A stretch of 64,000 nt of DNA from Theristus sp. LFF4_11 (GCA_030248135.1 JASANC010004154.1:1-64000); one strand, 5' to 3'; shown: positions 45,701 to 54,706, numbered from the stretch's first letter. Translations and numbers: made by a program. Notes: generated by a model from the letters alone, not told the origin.

Positions 45701-48700
45701 CCAGCAACCATGTTATTCTATACCAGATAAAAGAGTCAGTCTGTGTATCAAATTACCTGATGATTCACATCTAAAAGTCACAGCAAATGTAGCGCCGACC
45801 GAGAAAATGGTAGGTCGAATTTTTATGCGTCCATTGTCCAAAACCGATTTGCAATTCATATATGATGCACGAATCGACAATCAAATGGGCATCAATCTCA
45901 ACGACACAATGGTGTCTCAACATCCGGACGTGATTTTGGGAATGAATTGTTTTTCCGCTATCATGTTCGGAAATCTGAACGATCCATTTTCAGCTCCAAT
46001 GATTAAGCTGCCAAGTGGATTGCTGTTGATGAACACGCAACTGGGCTATATCATTGTTGGCTCAGATTCGGAAAAACCATCACCGTCACCGTTAACTCTG
46101 CTTCCTCTTCTAAACGATGACGCAGATATTGACATGACCGTCAATCCAAACCAATTGATCCGCTTCAGCGGAGCAAAATCAAATCGATCGCGTCAAGCAA
46201 GTTTCTCTTTCACAGATGATTCTTGTGGTGTTTTACCCAATGTCTTACACACTCAGCCTGAAAATTCAACATCTGAATTGAATGAAGCCTTAACGACTTC
46301 ATTCAACGATTTTCAATGTCTAGAAGCAATTGGTATTTCTGATAGAGCAAGTAAATCAGAAGATCAAATTGCTACAGAGTGCTTTCAAGAAAAAACAAAG
46401 TTTGTTCACGACCCAGTAACAAACGACCAACGAGTCGAGGTTCCTTTTCCACCTCGACCTGGATCAACAGCAGTGCCAGACAACCGAGGTCTGGCTTATG
46501 CGCGATTCCAATCAATTCGTCGCAAATTGCTGGAAAACCCCTCACTTTTCGAACGATATCACAAAGGGTTTTTAGAACTCTTAGAAAAGGGTATAATCGA
46601 ACCGGTGTCAGAAGATGAAATTTTAAAGGAAGGCAAAATTCATTTTTTGGCACATCACCCGGTTTACCGCGAAGACCATGCAACCACAAAACAACGCACG
46701 GTTTTCGACTTTTCTGCTCGAGCGGGACCAGAAGAGCTTGCGTTAAACGACGTCTTCTTGAGAGGTGATCCGTGTATCGCCGACTTGGGCAAAACGTTAA
46801 TTCGCGCTCGCGAATATCCAATTTTATTGATAGCTGACATCATGAAAGCTTTTCTCATGGTCAGTATACCAAACGAAAATCGAAAACTAACAAATTTCTT
46901 TTGGATAGATTCGTTAGAAAGCCAAGAAATCAAAGTTTACGCATTTCGGCGTTTACCATTTGGTTTAACTTCGGCACCAGCATGTTTGGCTTACGCCATT
47001 AAATTCCTGATTGATCACAAAGGTGGTCCGTGGACAAAATACTGCAAAGATCACTTTTATGTCGATAATTTAATAACCGGCGTTGATGCTGTTGACGATG
47101 CCTTAGCATTGTACGCAGAAATCACAGAGGTGTTCCAAGAACATGCTTCATTCACTCTTCGAGAATGGCAAAGCAACTCGAAAGAGTTTATGAAAAGCGT
47201 GGACCAGTCCTTGTGCATGCAAGATTCAGACACAAAGGTGCTGGGCCTTAAATGGCACTCCGTCACAGACATACTACGTCTCCCGAAAATTTCAGTTCCA
47301 AAAGGACTGAAAAATTGGACTAAAAGATCTGTATTGTCTGTTGTCAACTCATGTTTTGACCCTCTGGGTTTCGCAGCACCCATAATTCTGCCAGCCAAAC
47401 TTTTACTACAAAAGTTGGCGCTGGAGAATCTAGATTGGGACACGCCAATACCCGATTCGTTGGCTTCCGAATGGGAAAAATTGATCCCAGACTTGGAAAT
47501 GCTGAATCAATTGGAAGTTCCCAGATATTTGGGCAACGTAATCAAAAACTGTGAACGACAAATTCACGTCTTTGCAGACGCGAGTGCGTTTTGTTATGCC
47601 GCAGTCGTTTACTTACGACTTACAGATCGCATATCAGGTCAAGAAACAACACACCTGATAATGGCAAAGTCACGCCTCAATCCAAATCCACGCAATCCTT
47701 TGTCGATTGTTAGGATGGAACTGATGGCGCTTCTAATTGCAACTAGACTCATTCACTACGTGCGCCAAGCAATGAGTGATGGAGACTCAATACCCGCTTT
47801 CACTTGGTCAGACAATCAGTGCGTCTTACACTGGTTGCGATCTTCAAAACATTTAGGTGTTTTCGTTGGCAATAGAATCAAAGAAATTCGAAATTGCCCG
47901 AACACCAAAAACTATTTTTTACGTTCGCATCACAACATCGGCGATGTTATGACACGCCCATCAGTCAAAGTCACTGACTTGATGGAAAGCGAATGGTTCA
48001 ACGGTCCTTCATGGCTTCGCAAAGAAACAGAATGGCCGAATGAAGAACTACCTTTGATGTCTCAAGACATAAAGAACTTGGTGGAAAAGGAATTCCGCAA
48101 AAGCGCGGTAAATCCTAAATTAACGACACTTGATGAAGAGAGAGCTGACATAATCGTCAGTCCCGCTCAAACTAATCAAGAAACTAACGTCTGGAACGAC
48201 CTTATCTTACGAGCATCTCAATTGCTCCGATTGTTGCATACGGTCGTTTACGTGCTAAGATTTTTGAAAATCAAACTCTGGCAGCATGTGAAACCTGAGA
48301 CCAAATCCAAATTCAACTATTTGGAAACAATCTTTAAGCGAATTCAAACAGGAGCTATTCAAACATCAGAGTTGAGACTTGCTCATGACTTTCTTTTAAG
48401 TCATAGCCAACGTTTGTCTCACCCAGAATTGTTTGATGCACTCGAAAATGACAAAACCCACACTTTGGTCACACAATTGCAATTGTTTCTCGACCAAAAT
48501 GGAGTTTTGCGATGTCAAAGTCGCGTCACGGATAAAGACGATCTGCCTCTCAGATCTAAATATCCGAAATTCTTGCCAAAAACAAGTCCTCTCACGGACT
48601 TGATAATCAACTACTTGCATCATAAAACTATGCATACTTCGGTTCAGTTTGTCATGGCTGAACTCAACAGAGGATATTGGCTGCCTACGGCACGACGAGT

Positions 48701-51700
48701 GATAAAACGCGTTATCAACACTTGCGTAACGTGCAAACGCTTACGTGGGCCACCGTTTTCGTTGCCGAAAATGGCTGCACTTCCCGCAAACCGCGTCACT
48801 CCCTCCACAGTTGGTTCACACATGGGTGTCGATTTATTTGGTCCTACAATCGTCTATGACGACTGTAGTTGCAAACAACGGATAAAACTGTGGATCGTGC
48901 TTTTCACATGTTTCTTCTCTCGAAGCGTGTTCCTGGATGTCGTCCGCGAAATATCGGCGCAAGAATTTATTCTGGCTTTAAAACGCCAAATTAGTCGAGT
49001 CGGCGCCATCCTGACATTAACGTCAGATAACGCACCTAATTTTGTTTCGACAAAAGGACTCTGGGAAGTGCTTCAGCGAGAGAAGGTGAATTGTGAAGCC
49101 ACTGTAGCTAATATCACAGACTTTTGCTCAAACAACGGCATTCAATGGTTTTTTGCACTACCACATTTTCCTCAGCACGGAGGTGTTTGGGAACGGATGT
49201 GTGGTATAGTGAAACAGGCACTAATTTCTGCCAAAGGCAGAAAACTGTTGCCCGTGACTCAGTTTCGCACAGTGCTATCTGAATGCGAAGCAATAGTGAA
49301 TTCTAGACCGATTACATACGTCTCAAATTCACTACATGAAATATCAGCATTACGTCCAATCGATTTCTGGTTTCCTAATGCATTGTTGGGAACACCAAGA
49401 GTTGATACTGCTGACATCAAAGCGGCTTATTTGCCCGAATGGAACAATAGAGAATCCTTGCTGAGGTTCTATGCCCAATCGCAAGAAGTTGTTGATAGGT
49501 TTTGGAAACTGTACGTCCAACTGTACCTGCCACAACTACGCGAGAAACAAGAAAGTAGCCACCGAAAGGGCAATCGTGCCGTCCCATCACGCCAACCAAT
49601 GGCTGGTGATGTTGTAATAATTCGAGATGACACACTACCAAGAGGAGTGTGGAAGTTCGGACGTATTAAGAAACTCATTGCTGGAACTGACGGCCAAAAT
49701 AGAGGTGCTGAGGTGTTTGGTTCGTCAGGCAGAACACTCAAACGACCGCTTCACCTTCTCTATCCTCTGGAATGTGCCGAAATGCCGAACGAAACAGAGG
49801 ATCAAGAAGATGAATCGGAAAAGGATGAGTCCGAAAAGCTTTTAGAATCAGTCCAAGACAGTGTAGCTTCACGGACTCGATCTAAAACTAAAGAGCAACC
49901 CAAAGTTCCAGTCAGCATCCTCAGCCAAAAATCGCTGGAAAAAGGTGGACGCCGAAGGAGCAGGTCCTTACCTTCTCATCGTGTCCGCTTTAACTTACCG
50001 GCATTGACCGTAGGACTAATAATGACCATGCTGATTCAACCATCTTCCGCTAGTTTTGAGAGCAACGCTCCAGAACCAAAGGAATGGTTTTGCTGGCTCA
50101 TCATGGTTTTTGGTTCCGTTGCAATGACTGTCGTCATTGCAAATTTTCTTTCGAGGATCATGTCCAATCATAAAAACCGTTCAAAACACCAAATAATCAA
50201 GGAAAAACAGTTAATTCCGGTTTGCTTGATGTCGAATAAAGCGCGACTTCCGGTTCAAACAACCGACGGAAGCGCTGGATTCGATGTCTATGCCATAGAA
50301 CGAACATTCATCCCACCTAGAAGTCATGTCAGTCTGAACACTCATTTAAAATTGGCGTCACCGTACACCATAATGGTTTGCCCGAGATCCGGTCTGGGAA
50401 AAAAGGGTGTTTTGCCAATGAGTGGACTAATCGATAATGACTACCGCGGTGAGATTAAAATACTCATGTTTAATCACACAGATAAGGTACAAGTAATAAA
50501 CGAAAATGAACGTTTTGCACAATTAATTTTTATGGAAAGTAAGTCACCTCGATTAAAAATTGAAGCCGATCTTCCAAGTACTGCTCGTGGCGAAAGAGGA
50601 TTTGGCTCGACCGGACAGACACAAATTTCAAGAAACATTACTCAAGTCGACCGAACTGAACCTCAGTCGAGCGTTCCCTGGATTGCCTTGTTGGGAAACA
50701 TTGGAGCCGGGAAGTCGTCTATTCTGGCTTCCTGGCAACGATCTTTCACAAACGTTCTGTGCATTCCAGAGGACGTGGAACAATGGAGTAATTTTGGAAC
50801 ACATAAAATAAACTTGCTAAAAAGAATGTATGATTTTCCAGAAACATACGCATGGATGCTACATTTACTGTCAATGCGTACGTCATTTCTGGAGAACAAA
50901 TCATACGACTGTCAACTTATTATCACTGAACGTGATTTAAGCTTTTCAAAAGTTTTTCTGGACTTTTATGCACAAAATATGTCTAGAGTAGCTTTTGAGT
51001 TGCTGGGGCTGCATAGGTCATTTTTGGAACACTTGCAGCAAAGAAAACCAAATTTGTACCTAAAAGTTTCATGCCCTCTCTCTACTTTACCAACGCGCAT
51101 ACTTCAGCGCAATAGGAACGCTGAAGCAAACATTTGCCGAACCTTGCTTCTGAGCTTAGAGGTCAAAACAGCTGAATTTTTAGACAGCTCCCAAACACCG
51201 TTTTTGTCTTTAGCAAACGATTCTCCTACATTTCCTTCGGATGAATTCTGGGCCGAAAAATTAGAAGAAATATGTAAAACTTCAAACATTCCAGCTCCAC
51301 AGCGACGACTTCAAAACAATCCGACAGTCGGCACCTCAGACGTACAGGATTGCGATAAAAATGAGCGCCTTCCGGCCCCTCGTCTCCGACGCGTCGAGCG
51401 ATCAAGTAACTTGCTCTCGTTGTTTATTTTTTGTTTCTTTTCAATTATTTTGAATATCAATTCTGTTTCCGCTGTCGATTCGCGCCTAGTCCAGTTAGCC
51501 AAAGAAGCGCTTGGTGGTTTTTTTCCGCAAAATAATGTCAGTGGTTCTCTTTGTTCAAGATCAGTATCAAACCCAAAAAGATTAAAGATAGTGGAAAGTC
51601 AACTTTGTGTTTCAAGAGGCATTGGCATTTTTCATTTACCAAAGAATCGCTACTGCTGGAGTATTTTGAACTGCCGCTTAAAACAAACCGATCACAGATT

Positions 51701-54404
51701 AGGAGTTCTGAATGGCAAAGGAAGATGCGTTCTGCACCACGGTGCCTGTGTTTGTCCTAGTTGGGCGACTGACTGCTCGCGTAGTGTAGACCATATTCCT
51801 AAAGGTATCGGCAAACCTAAAGACGTGCTATCTGCGCTTAAACCAAATTTTTGCTCTCTTCAACCGCATAAACTTTGCAGCAATAAAAGCGAAACCGCAT
51901 GGTGGTACAAGATTTTGCTTTATGACGGTTCGATTCACTACGTGACATCTTTACAAATCAAAACAGACAATGTAATTGAAGATCAGTATGTTTGTGTAGG
52001 AAATCAAAAATCAGTCAATGTTACTGGCACCAATGCGTTTTGCCAATCTCACTTTTGTAAAAACAAACCAACTGATAAAATTTGTTATTATAAAAATATT
52101 TTGCCAACTTTTTTAGTAAGTCCTCTAGGTTCAGTTCCGATTGCCGCATGGGGACTGCAAAAAGTTTCGTTTTTTGGAGATAAACCCGCGCATAATCCTC
52201 TCGCTCAACAAAATAACCAAATTTCGTCTCAGTGCACAAATACAGGTTTATCACTTAATCCTCAAAGTACTGAAGAAATAAATTTCATAAAAATTTGCGT
52301 CGGTGTTTACTGTCATTCAACTGAAAATCCAAAACGTCAAAATTATAATTTTCCGCGAGATATTCTGATTCAACCCCACGTTTTCTTCATCAAAATTTGG
52401 TCAAGCGACAATGTAGTCAGTGAATCTCAACTGAGTTGCGCAGCCAGCAATTTCTGTCATTTAGTTGACTGTTATTTATGTTTTGATTATTTAACTAATC
52501 CGTCTTGCGCTACTTTTGTTTATTCGGTTGTTCTTATTCTTATTTCATATTTTCTTGCATGCACCACTCTGTTAGTAATGTTTATTTTTAAAATTATTCT
52601 TGGTAAAATGTTTCAATTTTTACATACTAACAGGCATGCACAACAACAACACTCACTCTTACCGTACCTTTGCGCGAATGTTTACCTATTGCTCTTGCTT
52701 CATGTTCATCTTTTTGCGTTAAAAGCCGGCGCGTGCAGTGAATTTGCTATTATTACCGTTAACAACGAGCATTGTGCCGTATCTGCTGATAATTCAATCG
52801 AATGTATCATTAAACAATCAACTCGTATTAATCTAGCTCCTGAACATCAAACTGCTTGCCTCATTGTTTCTAATCGTCAAAATGACACTATTGGCAGCTT
52901 ACAGATCCGCGTTCATGAACTTAGTTTATCTTGCGATAAAAAGGTTTTGTACTTCACCAGAGACGTAGACTTTGTCACCAATAGCATCAAAAGATGCCCA
53001 TCCATGGGCTCCTGTTCCTATAAAAAATGTAACTCATTAAAACCAGATCAAGTAGTCGACGAATTTACAGCTGAATCCAGCAGCGCTCCCGGCTACAGCA
53101 GATGCGCAGCAGCACAGTCAGGCTGGTTTTCCGCCGACGGGGGCTGTTGGAGTTCTGGTTTCTCATGCTTGTTTTTTCGAAATTATGCAAAAGCCTTTTC
53201 TAACCATGTTTATGAGGTTTTTGAATGCCCGTCATTTAGCTTACAAGCGCAGCTTGACATAAAATTTAGTTCACAAACTAAAACCAGAGCTGTGCGCCTT
53301 CTGTTACCCGTGGCCTCTTCTGCTAAATGGAATTCTATGACCTTTCATCTGATTAGTAGTTTAAAGAAAGAAGTCTCTTTACTTTCAAATTCCAAATTTG
53401 TTATGAAAGATCGCAATAGTATGATTGTTACCAAAGCCAGCGACGATGGTTCACCTATTCCTAATAAAGTAGGCGCATTTCAATGCAAAACTTTCAAGGA
53501 CGCAGCTACAATGCATAAAACAAATTGTATATTTTCAAATAATGTATGTAATTGCCAACCTGCTGACGCATTACCCAATTGTCATTGTAATCAACACAAT
53601 ATTCTTAACTTGTTTTCTAAAAAAGAATTCAAGTTGCCAAAGATCAGTGCCGGGTTTACCATAATTCCAGATACTATGAGTTCAGTAACCGCAACATTTC
53701 AACAACATTCTTCTGTTGAATTACAAGTAGATTTAACTGATTTGCGTCTAAAAATTAAAGTTCATAAAAACACATGTGCCATAATACCTAAACAATTACA
53801 AGGGTGTTATGGATGTTATAGTGCTGCCACTTTTGAGTTTGTTTGTCAGACTAATTTTGGATTTGCAACTGCTTCGGTCGTCTGTAACGACGGTACGAGA
53901 TTTATTACCGACTGTCAAAAACAAAACAAAACAACTTTTGTTACGCTTCCTTTTTTTAAAGCTTCTATAGACACATTATGTAATGTTTCATGTCCTGCTG
54001 GCTCATCTACTTTTAAACTAACGGGTCAACTCTACTTTATTCCGTTTTCACGCGTTTCCAATGTTTCTACCTCAATAATTACTCAAGGTGCTGATATCGG
54101 AGGCATGCGCTTATCAAATTTAGATTTCACGTTTCTTACTTCTATTCTCAAATCGCACTGGTTTTGGGTTATTCTCGGAGTTGCCTCTGTGATACTTCTT
54201 TTATTGCTCACTTTCCCCCTTTTGCTTTCATGCTTTTCTCTTGTGGGGAGCGCTGCTAACGCAGGTTTCGGTAAAATTAGAAATCAATCTCCTTTAAGTT
54301 TTTTGCACCCCCTCCCAAGCATCTTTTCTCATTATGATTCTAATTCCAATCAAAATAAGTATCGTTTCGTAGATAATTTTAAACAAAGTTATGGTATTGA
54401 ATGA
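42729..54404 (+). CDS. ORF1: Gag-Pol-dUTPase-dNK-Env polyprotein
   Basis: One uninterrupted 3,891-codon frame. Approximate domains by residue: Gag with DUF1759-like block 464-654; three Cys/His knuckles 785-850; retropepsin with DSG at 955; reverse transcriptase with D1370, RLPFGLTSAP and YVDN at 1444; RNase H with D1617, E1664, D1695; integrase with HHCC zinc site near 1961-2005 and D2035, D2100, E2155; DUF5641-like tail to 2345; two hydrophobic segments 2424-2475; dUTPase 2495-2631; deoxynucleoside kinase 2646-2854; signal-like segment 2896-2917; Gn-like ectodomain; membrane segments 3265-3292 and 3312-3335; Gc-like ectodomain from 3336; final membrane anchor about 3811-3839 with a short tail. 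The RT motif has Asn where most relatives have the second Asp. No frameshift separates gag, pol and env, so output must be set by proteolysis, signal peptidase or spliced RNAs. Confidence 0.93.
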   Translation: MSKQDQSGSGKGQGGSKVKPESEDYSDQDNESGETPGMPSSAKYSRMYGRTRRYAMTFLRNRGHISPLSSFDQSKESIESFLGKLLKREETASRNAESLTYYFDKLSTIVTEWECYLTKLEEDSTCSKDLKNAEIGIYERAKKGLDGQLGFEEVFARVTRGLQEWQQHLSTIHTLQQTLHADKNDSQSQSVAEAGHTGSSSIPANLPGSSGKLVPVSVPSSSDNQAASEALTSMRWNYPVSCQNNYLPMATNLISSTGVTSTCNQIAGSQNDFQSRSQQSQVAGNLAASGVIMSSNMDTYNFAPVSTVDTSAALVPYQTQVVPNNYLLYGTDPMGYGTSAMNQPNVIESGPFWSSTNDRQPFMMEQGPYFFNSATPGSFLHGQQLPVNCHVPNFSVPPPPVTASTMGFHGAFSPSFLPTTGQSYVPYRTGHTAFQTGNQADHGFPGMARSVGAGVPPMEQRFQNMKFHVPSVRPCTFDGTDDMEFPAFWDMFLATVERNPELSPVIKFSILHGLLKGDPKRLIMGLPITDANYAIALNILYNRYGNKQRIRNKIQHELAGIPPAKLDLKSLNKTLTAIQACVLKLLTSQQPANHFLIVKAIMEKFPSEIIEQVSATKPVNAEWQTHPLIHALSDVIRRREELVDLSLERVEANKRWATYRRQWERPERISKPKTVIRERKSPSRERSTSSRPASSRNSSARRFSSPGISSENEATIFVTETASREKSPQPTGKVKEKSIKPSTTRVDNNDSQNKGSNSKTSATKLKVKTGKAKRKPTGTKLPRPCAYCSENHRHIDCRKYQTVKQRLARLTETKRCLICLETGHMASKCTVRNVRVCSFCKGKNHHMSLCFRHERINKSKRADDSDNSKISVSAPCISDQKSSSDDDVTNQSGSESDDSSASHEISESAAASEQDHGETVATVCNEHEAQLLTAQVFLCSEKSANNSVGATALIDSGSCRTWVTPGLVEELNLEVTEFGNLSVRPFRTKNNQQPCYSIPDKRVSLCIKLPDDSHLKVTANVAPTEKMVGRIFMRPLSKTDLQFIYDARIDNQMGINLNDTMVSQHPDVILGMNCFSAIMFGNLNDPFSAPMIKLPSGLLLMNTQLGYIIVGSDSEKPSPSPLTLLPLLNDDADIDMTVNPNQLIRFSGAKSNRSRQASFSFTDDSCGVLPNVLHTQPENSTSELNEALTTSFNDFQCLEAIGISDRASKSEDQIATECFQEKTKFVHDPVTNDQRVEVPFPPRPGSTAVPDNRGLAYARFQSIRRKLLENPSLFERYHKGFLELLEKGIIEPVSEDEILKEGKIHFLAHHPVYREDHATTKQRTVFDFSARAGPEELALNDVFLRGDPCIADLGKTLIRAREYPILLIADIMKAFLMVSIPNENRKLTNFFWIDSLESQEIKVYAFRRLPFGLTSAPACLAYAIKFLIDHKGGPWTKYCKDHFYVDNLITGVDAVDDALALYAEITEVFQEHASFTLREWQSNSKEFMKSVDQSLCMQDSDTKVLGLKWHSVTDILRLPKISVPKGLKNWTKRSVLSVVNSCFDPLGFAAPIILPAKLLLQKLALENLDWDTPIPDSLASEWEKLIPDLEMLNQLEVPRYLGNVIKNCERQIHVFADASAFCYAAVVYLRLTDRISGQETTHLIMAKSRLNPNPRNPLSIVRMELMALLIATRLIHYVRQAMSDGDSIPAFTWSDNQCVLHWLRSSKHLGVFVGNRIKEIRNCPNTKNYFLRSHHNIGDVMTRPSVKVTDLMESEWFNGPSWLRKETEWPNEELPLMSQDIKNLVEKEFRKSAVNPKLTTLDEERADIIVSPAQTNQETNVWNDLILRASQLLRLLHTVVYVLRFLKIKLWQHVKPETKSKFNYLETIFKRIQTGAIQTSELRLAHDFLLSHSQRLSHPELFDALENDKTHTLVTQLQLFLDQNGVLRCQSRVTDKDDLPLRSKYPKFLPKTSPLTDLIINYLHHKTMHTSVQFVMAELNRGYWLPTARRVIKRVINTCVTCKRLRGPPFSLPKMAALPANRVTPSTVGSHMGVDLFGPTIVYDDCSCKQRIKLWIVLFTCFFSRSVFLDVVREISAQEFILALKRQISRVGAILTLTSDNAPNFVSTKGLWEVLQREKVNCEATVANITDFCSNNGIQWFFALPHFPQHGGVWERMCGIVKQALISAKGRKLLPVTQFRTVLSECEAIVNSRPITYVSNSLHEISALRPIDFWFPNALLGTPRVDTADIKAAYLPEWNNRESLLRFYAQSQEVVDRFWKLYVQLYLPQLREKQESSHRKGNRAVPSRQPMAGDVVIIRDDTLPRGVWKFGRIKKLIAGTDGQNRGAEVFGSSGRTLKRPLHLLYPLECAEMPNETEDQEDESEKDESEKLLESVQDSVASRTRSKTKEQPKVPVSILSQKSLEKGGRRRSRSLPSHRVRFNLPALTVGLIMTMLIQPSSASFESNAPEPKEWFCWLIMVFGSVAMTVVIANFLSRIMSNHKNRSKHQIIKEKQLIPVCLMSNKARLPVQTTDGSAGFDVYAIERTFIPPRSHVSLNTHLKLASPYTIMVCPRSGLGKKGVLPMSGLIDNDYRGEIKILMFNHTDKVQVINENERFAQLIFMESKSPRLKIEADLPSTARGERGFGSTGQTQISRNITQVDRTEPQSSVPWIALLGNIGAGKSSILASWQRSFTNVLCIPEDVEQWSNFGTHKINLLKRMYDFPETYAWMLHLLSMRTSFLENKSYDCQLIITERDLSFSKVFLDFYAQNMSRVAFELLGLHRSFLEHLQQRKPNLYLKVSCPLSTLPTRILQRNRNAEANICRTLLLSLEVKTAEFLDSSQTPFLSLANDSPTFPSDEFWAEKLEEICKTSNIPAPQRRLQNNPTVGTSDVQDCDKNERLPAPRLRRVERSSNLLSLFIFCFFSIILNINSVSAVDSRLVQLAKEALGGFFPQNNVSGSLCSRSVSNPKRLKIVESQLCVSRGIGIFHLPKNRYCWSILNCRLKQTDHRLGVLNGKGRCVLHHGACVCPSWATDCSRSVDHIPKGIGKPKDVLSALKPNFCSLQPHKLCSNKSETAWWYKILLYDGSIHYVTSLQIKTDNVIEDQYVCVGNQKSVNVTGTNAFCQSHFCKNKPTDKICYYKNILPTFLVSPLGSVPIAAWGLQKVSFFGDKPAHNPLAQQNNQISSQCTNTGLSLNPQSTEEINFIKICVGVYCHSTENPKRQNYNFPRDILIQPHVFFIKIWSSDNVVSESQLSCAASNFCHLVDCYLCFDYLTNPSCATFVYSVVLILISYFLACTTLLVMFIFKIILGKMFQFLHTNRHAQQQHSLLPYLCANVYLLLLLHVHLFALKAGACSEFAIITVNNEHCAVSADNSIECIIKQSTRINLAPEHQTACLIVSNRQNDTIGSLQIRVHELSLSCDKKVLYFTRDVDFVTNSIKRCPSMGSCSYKKCNSLKPDQVVDEFTAESSSAPGYSRCAAAQSGWFSADGGCWSSGFSCLFFRNYAKAFSNHVYEVFECPSFSLQAQLDIKFSSQTKTRAVRLLLPVASSAKWNSMTFHLISSLKKEVSLLSNSKFVMKDRNSMIVTKASDDGSPIPNKVGAFQCKTFKDAATMHKTNCIFSNNVCNCQPADALPNCHCNQHNILNLFSKKEFKLPKISAGFTIIPDTMSSVTATFQQHSSVELQVDLTDLRLKIKVHKNTCAIIPKQLQGCYGCYSAATFEFVCQTNFGFATASVVCNDGTRFITDCQKQNKTTFVTLPFFKASIDTLCNVSCPAGSSTFKLTGQLYFIPFSRVSNVSTSIITQGADIGGMRLSNLDFTFLTSILKSHWFWVILGVASVILLLLLTFPLLLSCFSLVGSAANAGFGKIRNQSPLSFLHPLPSIFSHYDSNSNQNKYRFVDNFKQSYGIE
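45081..45278 (+). other. Three Gag zinc knuckles
   Basis: CxxCxxxHxxxxC followed by two CxxCxxxxHxxxxC motifs (residues 785, 816 and 837 of ORF1). These bind RNA in retroelement nucleocapsids. Confidence 0.85.
50209..50622 (+). other. dUTPase domain within ORF1
   Basis: It hydrolyses dUTP to dUMP and pyrophosphate, lowering uracil in new DNA. All five motifs of the trimeric dUTPase family are present in order: SAGFDVYA (residue 2515), CPRSGLGKKG, GLIDNDYRGEI (2566), ERFAQLIF and RGERGFGSTG (2620). The catalytic-type Asp in motif III and the Phe/Gly-rich motif V that closes over the base are kept, so activity is likely. It lies after integrase and directly before the kinase, a different place from the dUTPases of lentiviruses and betaretroviruses. 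Confidence 0.92.
50664..51290 (+). other. Deoxynucleoside kinase domain within ORF1
   Basis: It phosphorylates deoxynucleosides (dNK/TK2/dGK family). Landmarks are the P-loop GNIGAGKSS (residue 2656), the PEDVEQW block with the catalytic-base Glu, ITERDLSFSKVF corresponding to the ERS block, and a lid-like Arg-rich RILQRNRNAEAN. The length of about 205 residues fits the compact kinase fold. Substrate preference cannot be read by eye. Together with the adjacent dUTPase it forms a dNTP-supply module. I know of no described LTR retroelement with such a kinase, but I could not search. Confidence 0.9.
51361..54404 (+). other. Envelope region: Gn-like and phlebovirus Gc-like glycoproteins
   Basis: After a signal-like hydrophobic stretch (LLSLFIFCFFSIILNI) comes a Cys-rich ectodomain of about 340 residues, a membrane segment, a second internal signal (VYLLLLLHVHLFALKAGA) and a second Cys-rich ectodomain starting CSEF, then a C-terminal anchor. 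The second ectodomain shows the spacing of phlebovirus Gc, a class II fusion protein, including a Trp/Gly/Cys-rich patch (GWFSADGGCWSSG), CLFFRNYA and a C-terminal GCYGCYSAA block. C. elegans Cer elements are known to have envelopes of this origin. No break is seen; activity is untested. Confidence 0.8.
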
Positions 54405-54468
54405 TTCTTGGTTATCTTCAATTTTAGCGACTTCGAATTGAGTCATTCAAGACTACTCATTGCTTCAA

Positions 54469-54655
54469 CAGACGATCACGACTGCCGTTCGTTTCGACCA
54501 CGTGTACCAAACAACAGACGATCACGACTGCCGTTCGTTTCGACCACGTGTACCAAACAACAGACGATCACGACTGCCGTTGGTTGCGACCACCCGTGCC
54601 GAACAACAGACGATCTCAACCGCCGTCGTCTCGACTGTCCGTACCGCTAACCGAC
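54469..54655 (+). repeat. 46-bp tandem repeats between ORF1 and ORF2
   Basis: Units start at 54469, 54515, 54561 and 54607 with CAGACGATC; the first two are nearly identical and the last two drift. The unit is not a multiple of three and lies just after the ORF1 stop, so it is non-coding. Confidence 0.9.
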
Positions 54656-54685
54656 AACTTTGCCGGCAACCTTCTTTGAAAGGCT

Positions 54686-54706
54686 GTCGGTGTTGTTACC
54701 CAGTGT
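54686..54706 (+). promoter_or_regulatory. Recurrent TTACCCAGTGT motif upstream of ORF2
   Basis: GTCGGTGTTGTTACCCAGTGT differs by one base from the LTR copies at 41442-41462 and 60288-60308. The CAG ends at 54703, five bases before the ATG at 54708, so a 3' splice site here (cis from the leader, or spliced-leader trans-splicing) would make that ATG the first in the message. Confidence 0.5.

Noticed and set aside
43533..49741. Several minus-strand ORFs opposite ORF1
   Set aside because: Shadow frames of the polyprotein without recognisable domains.
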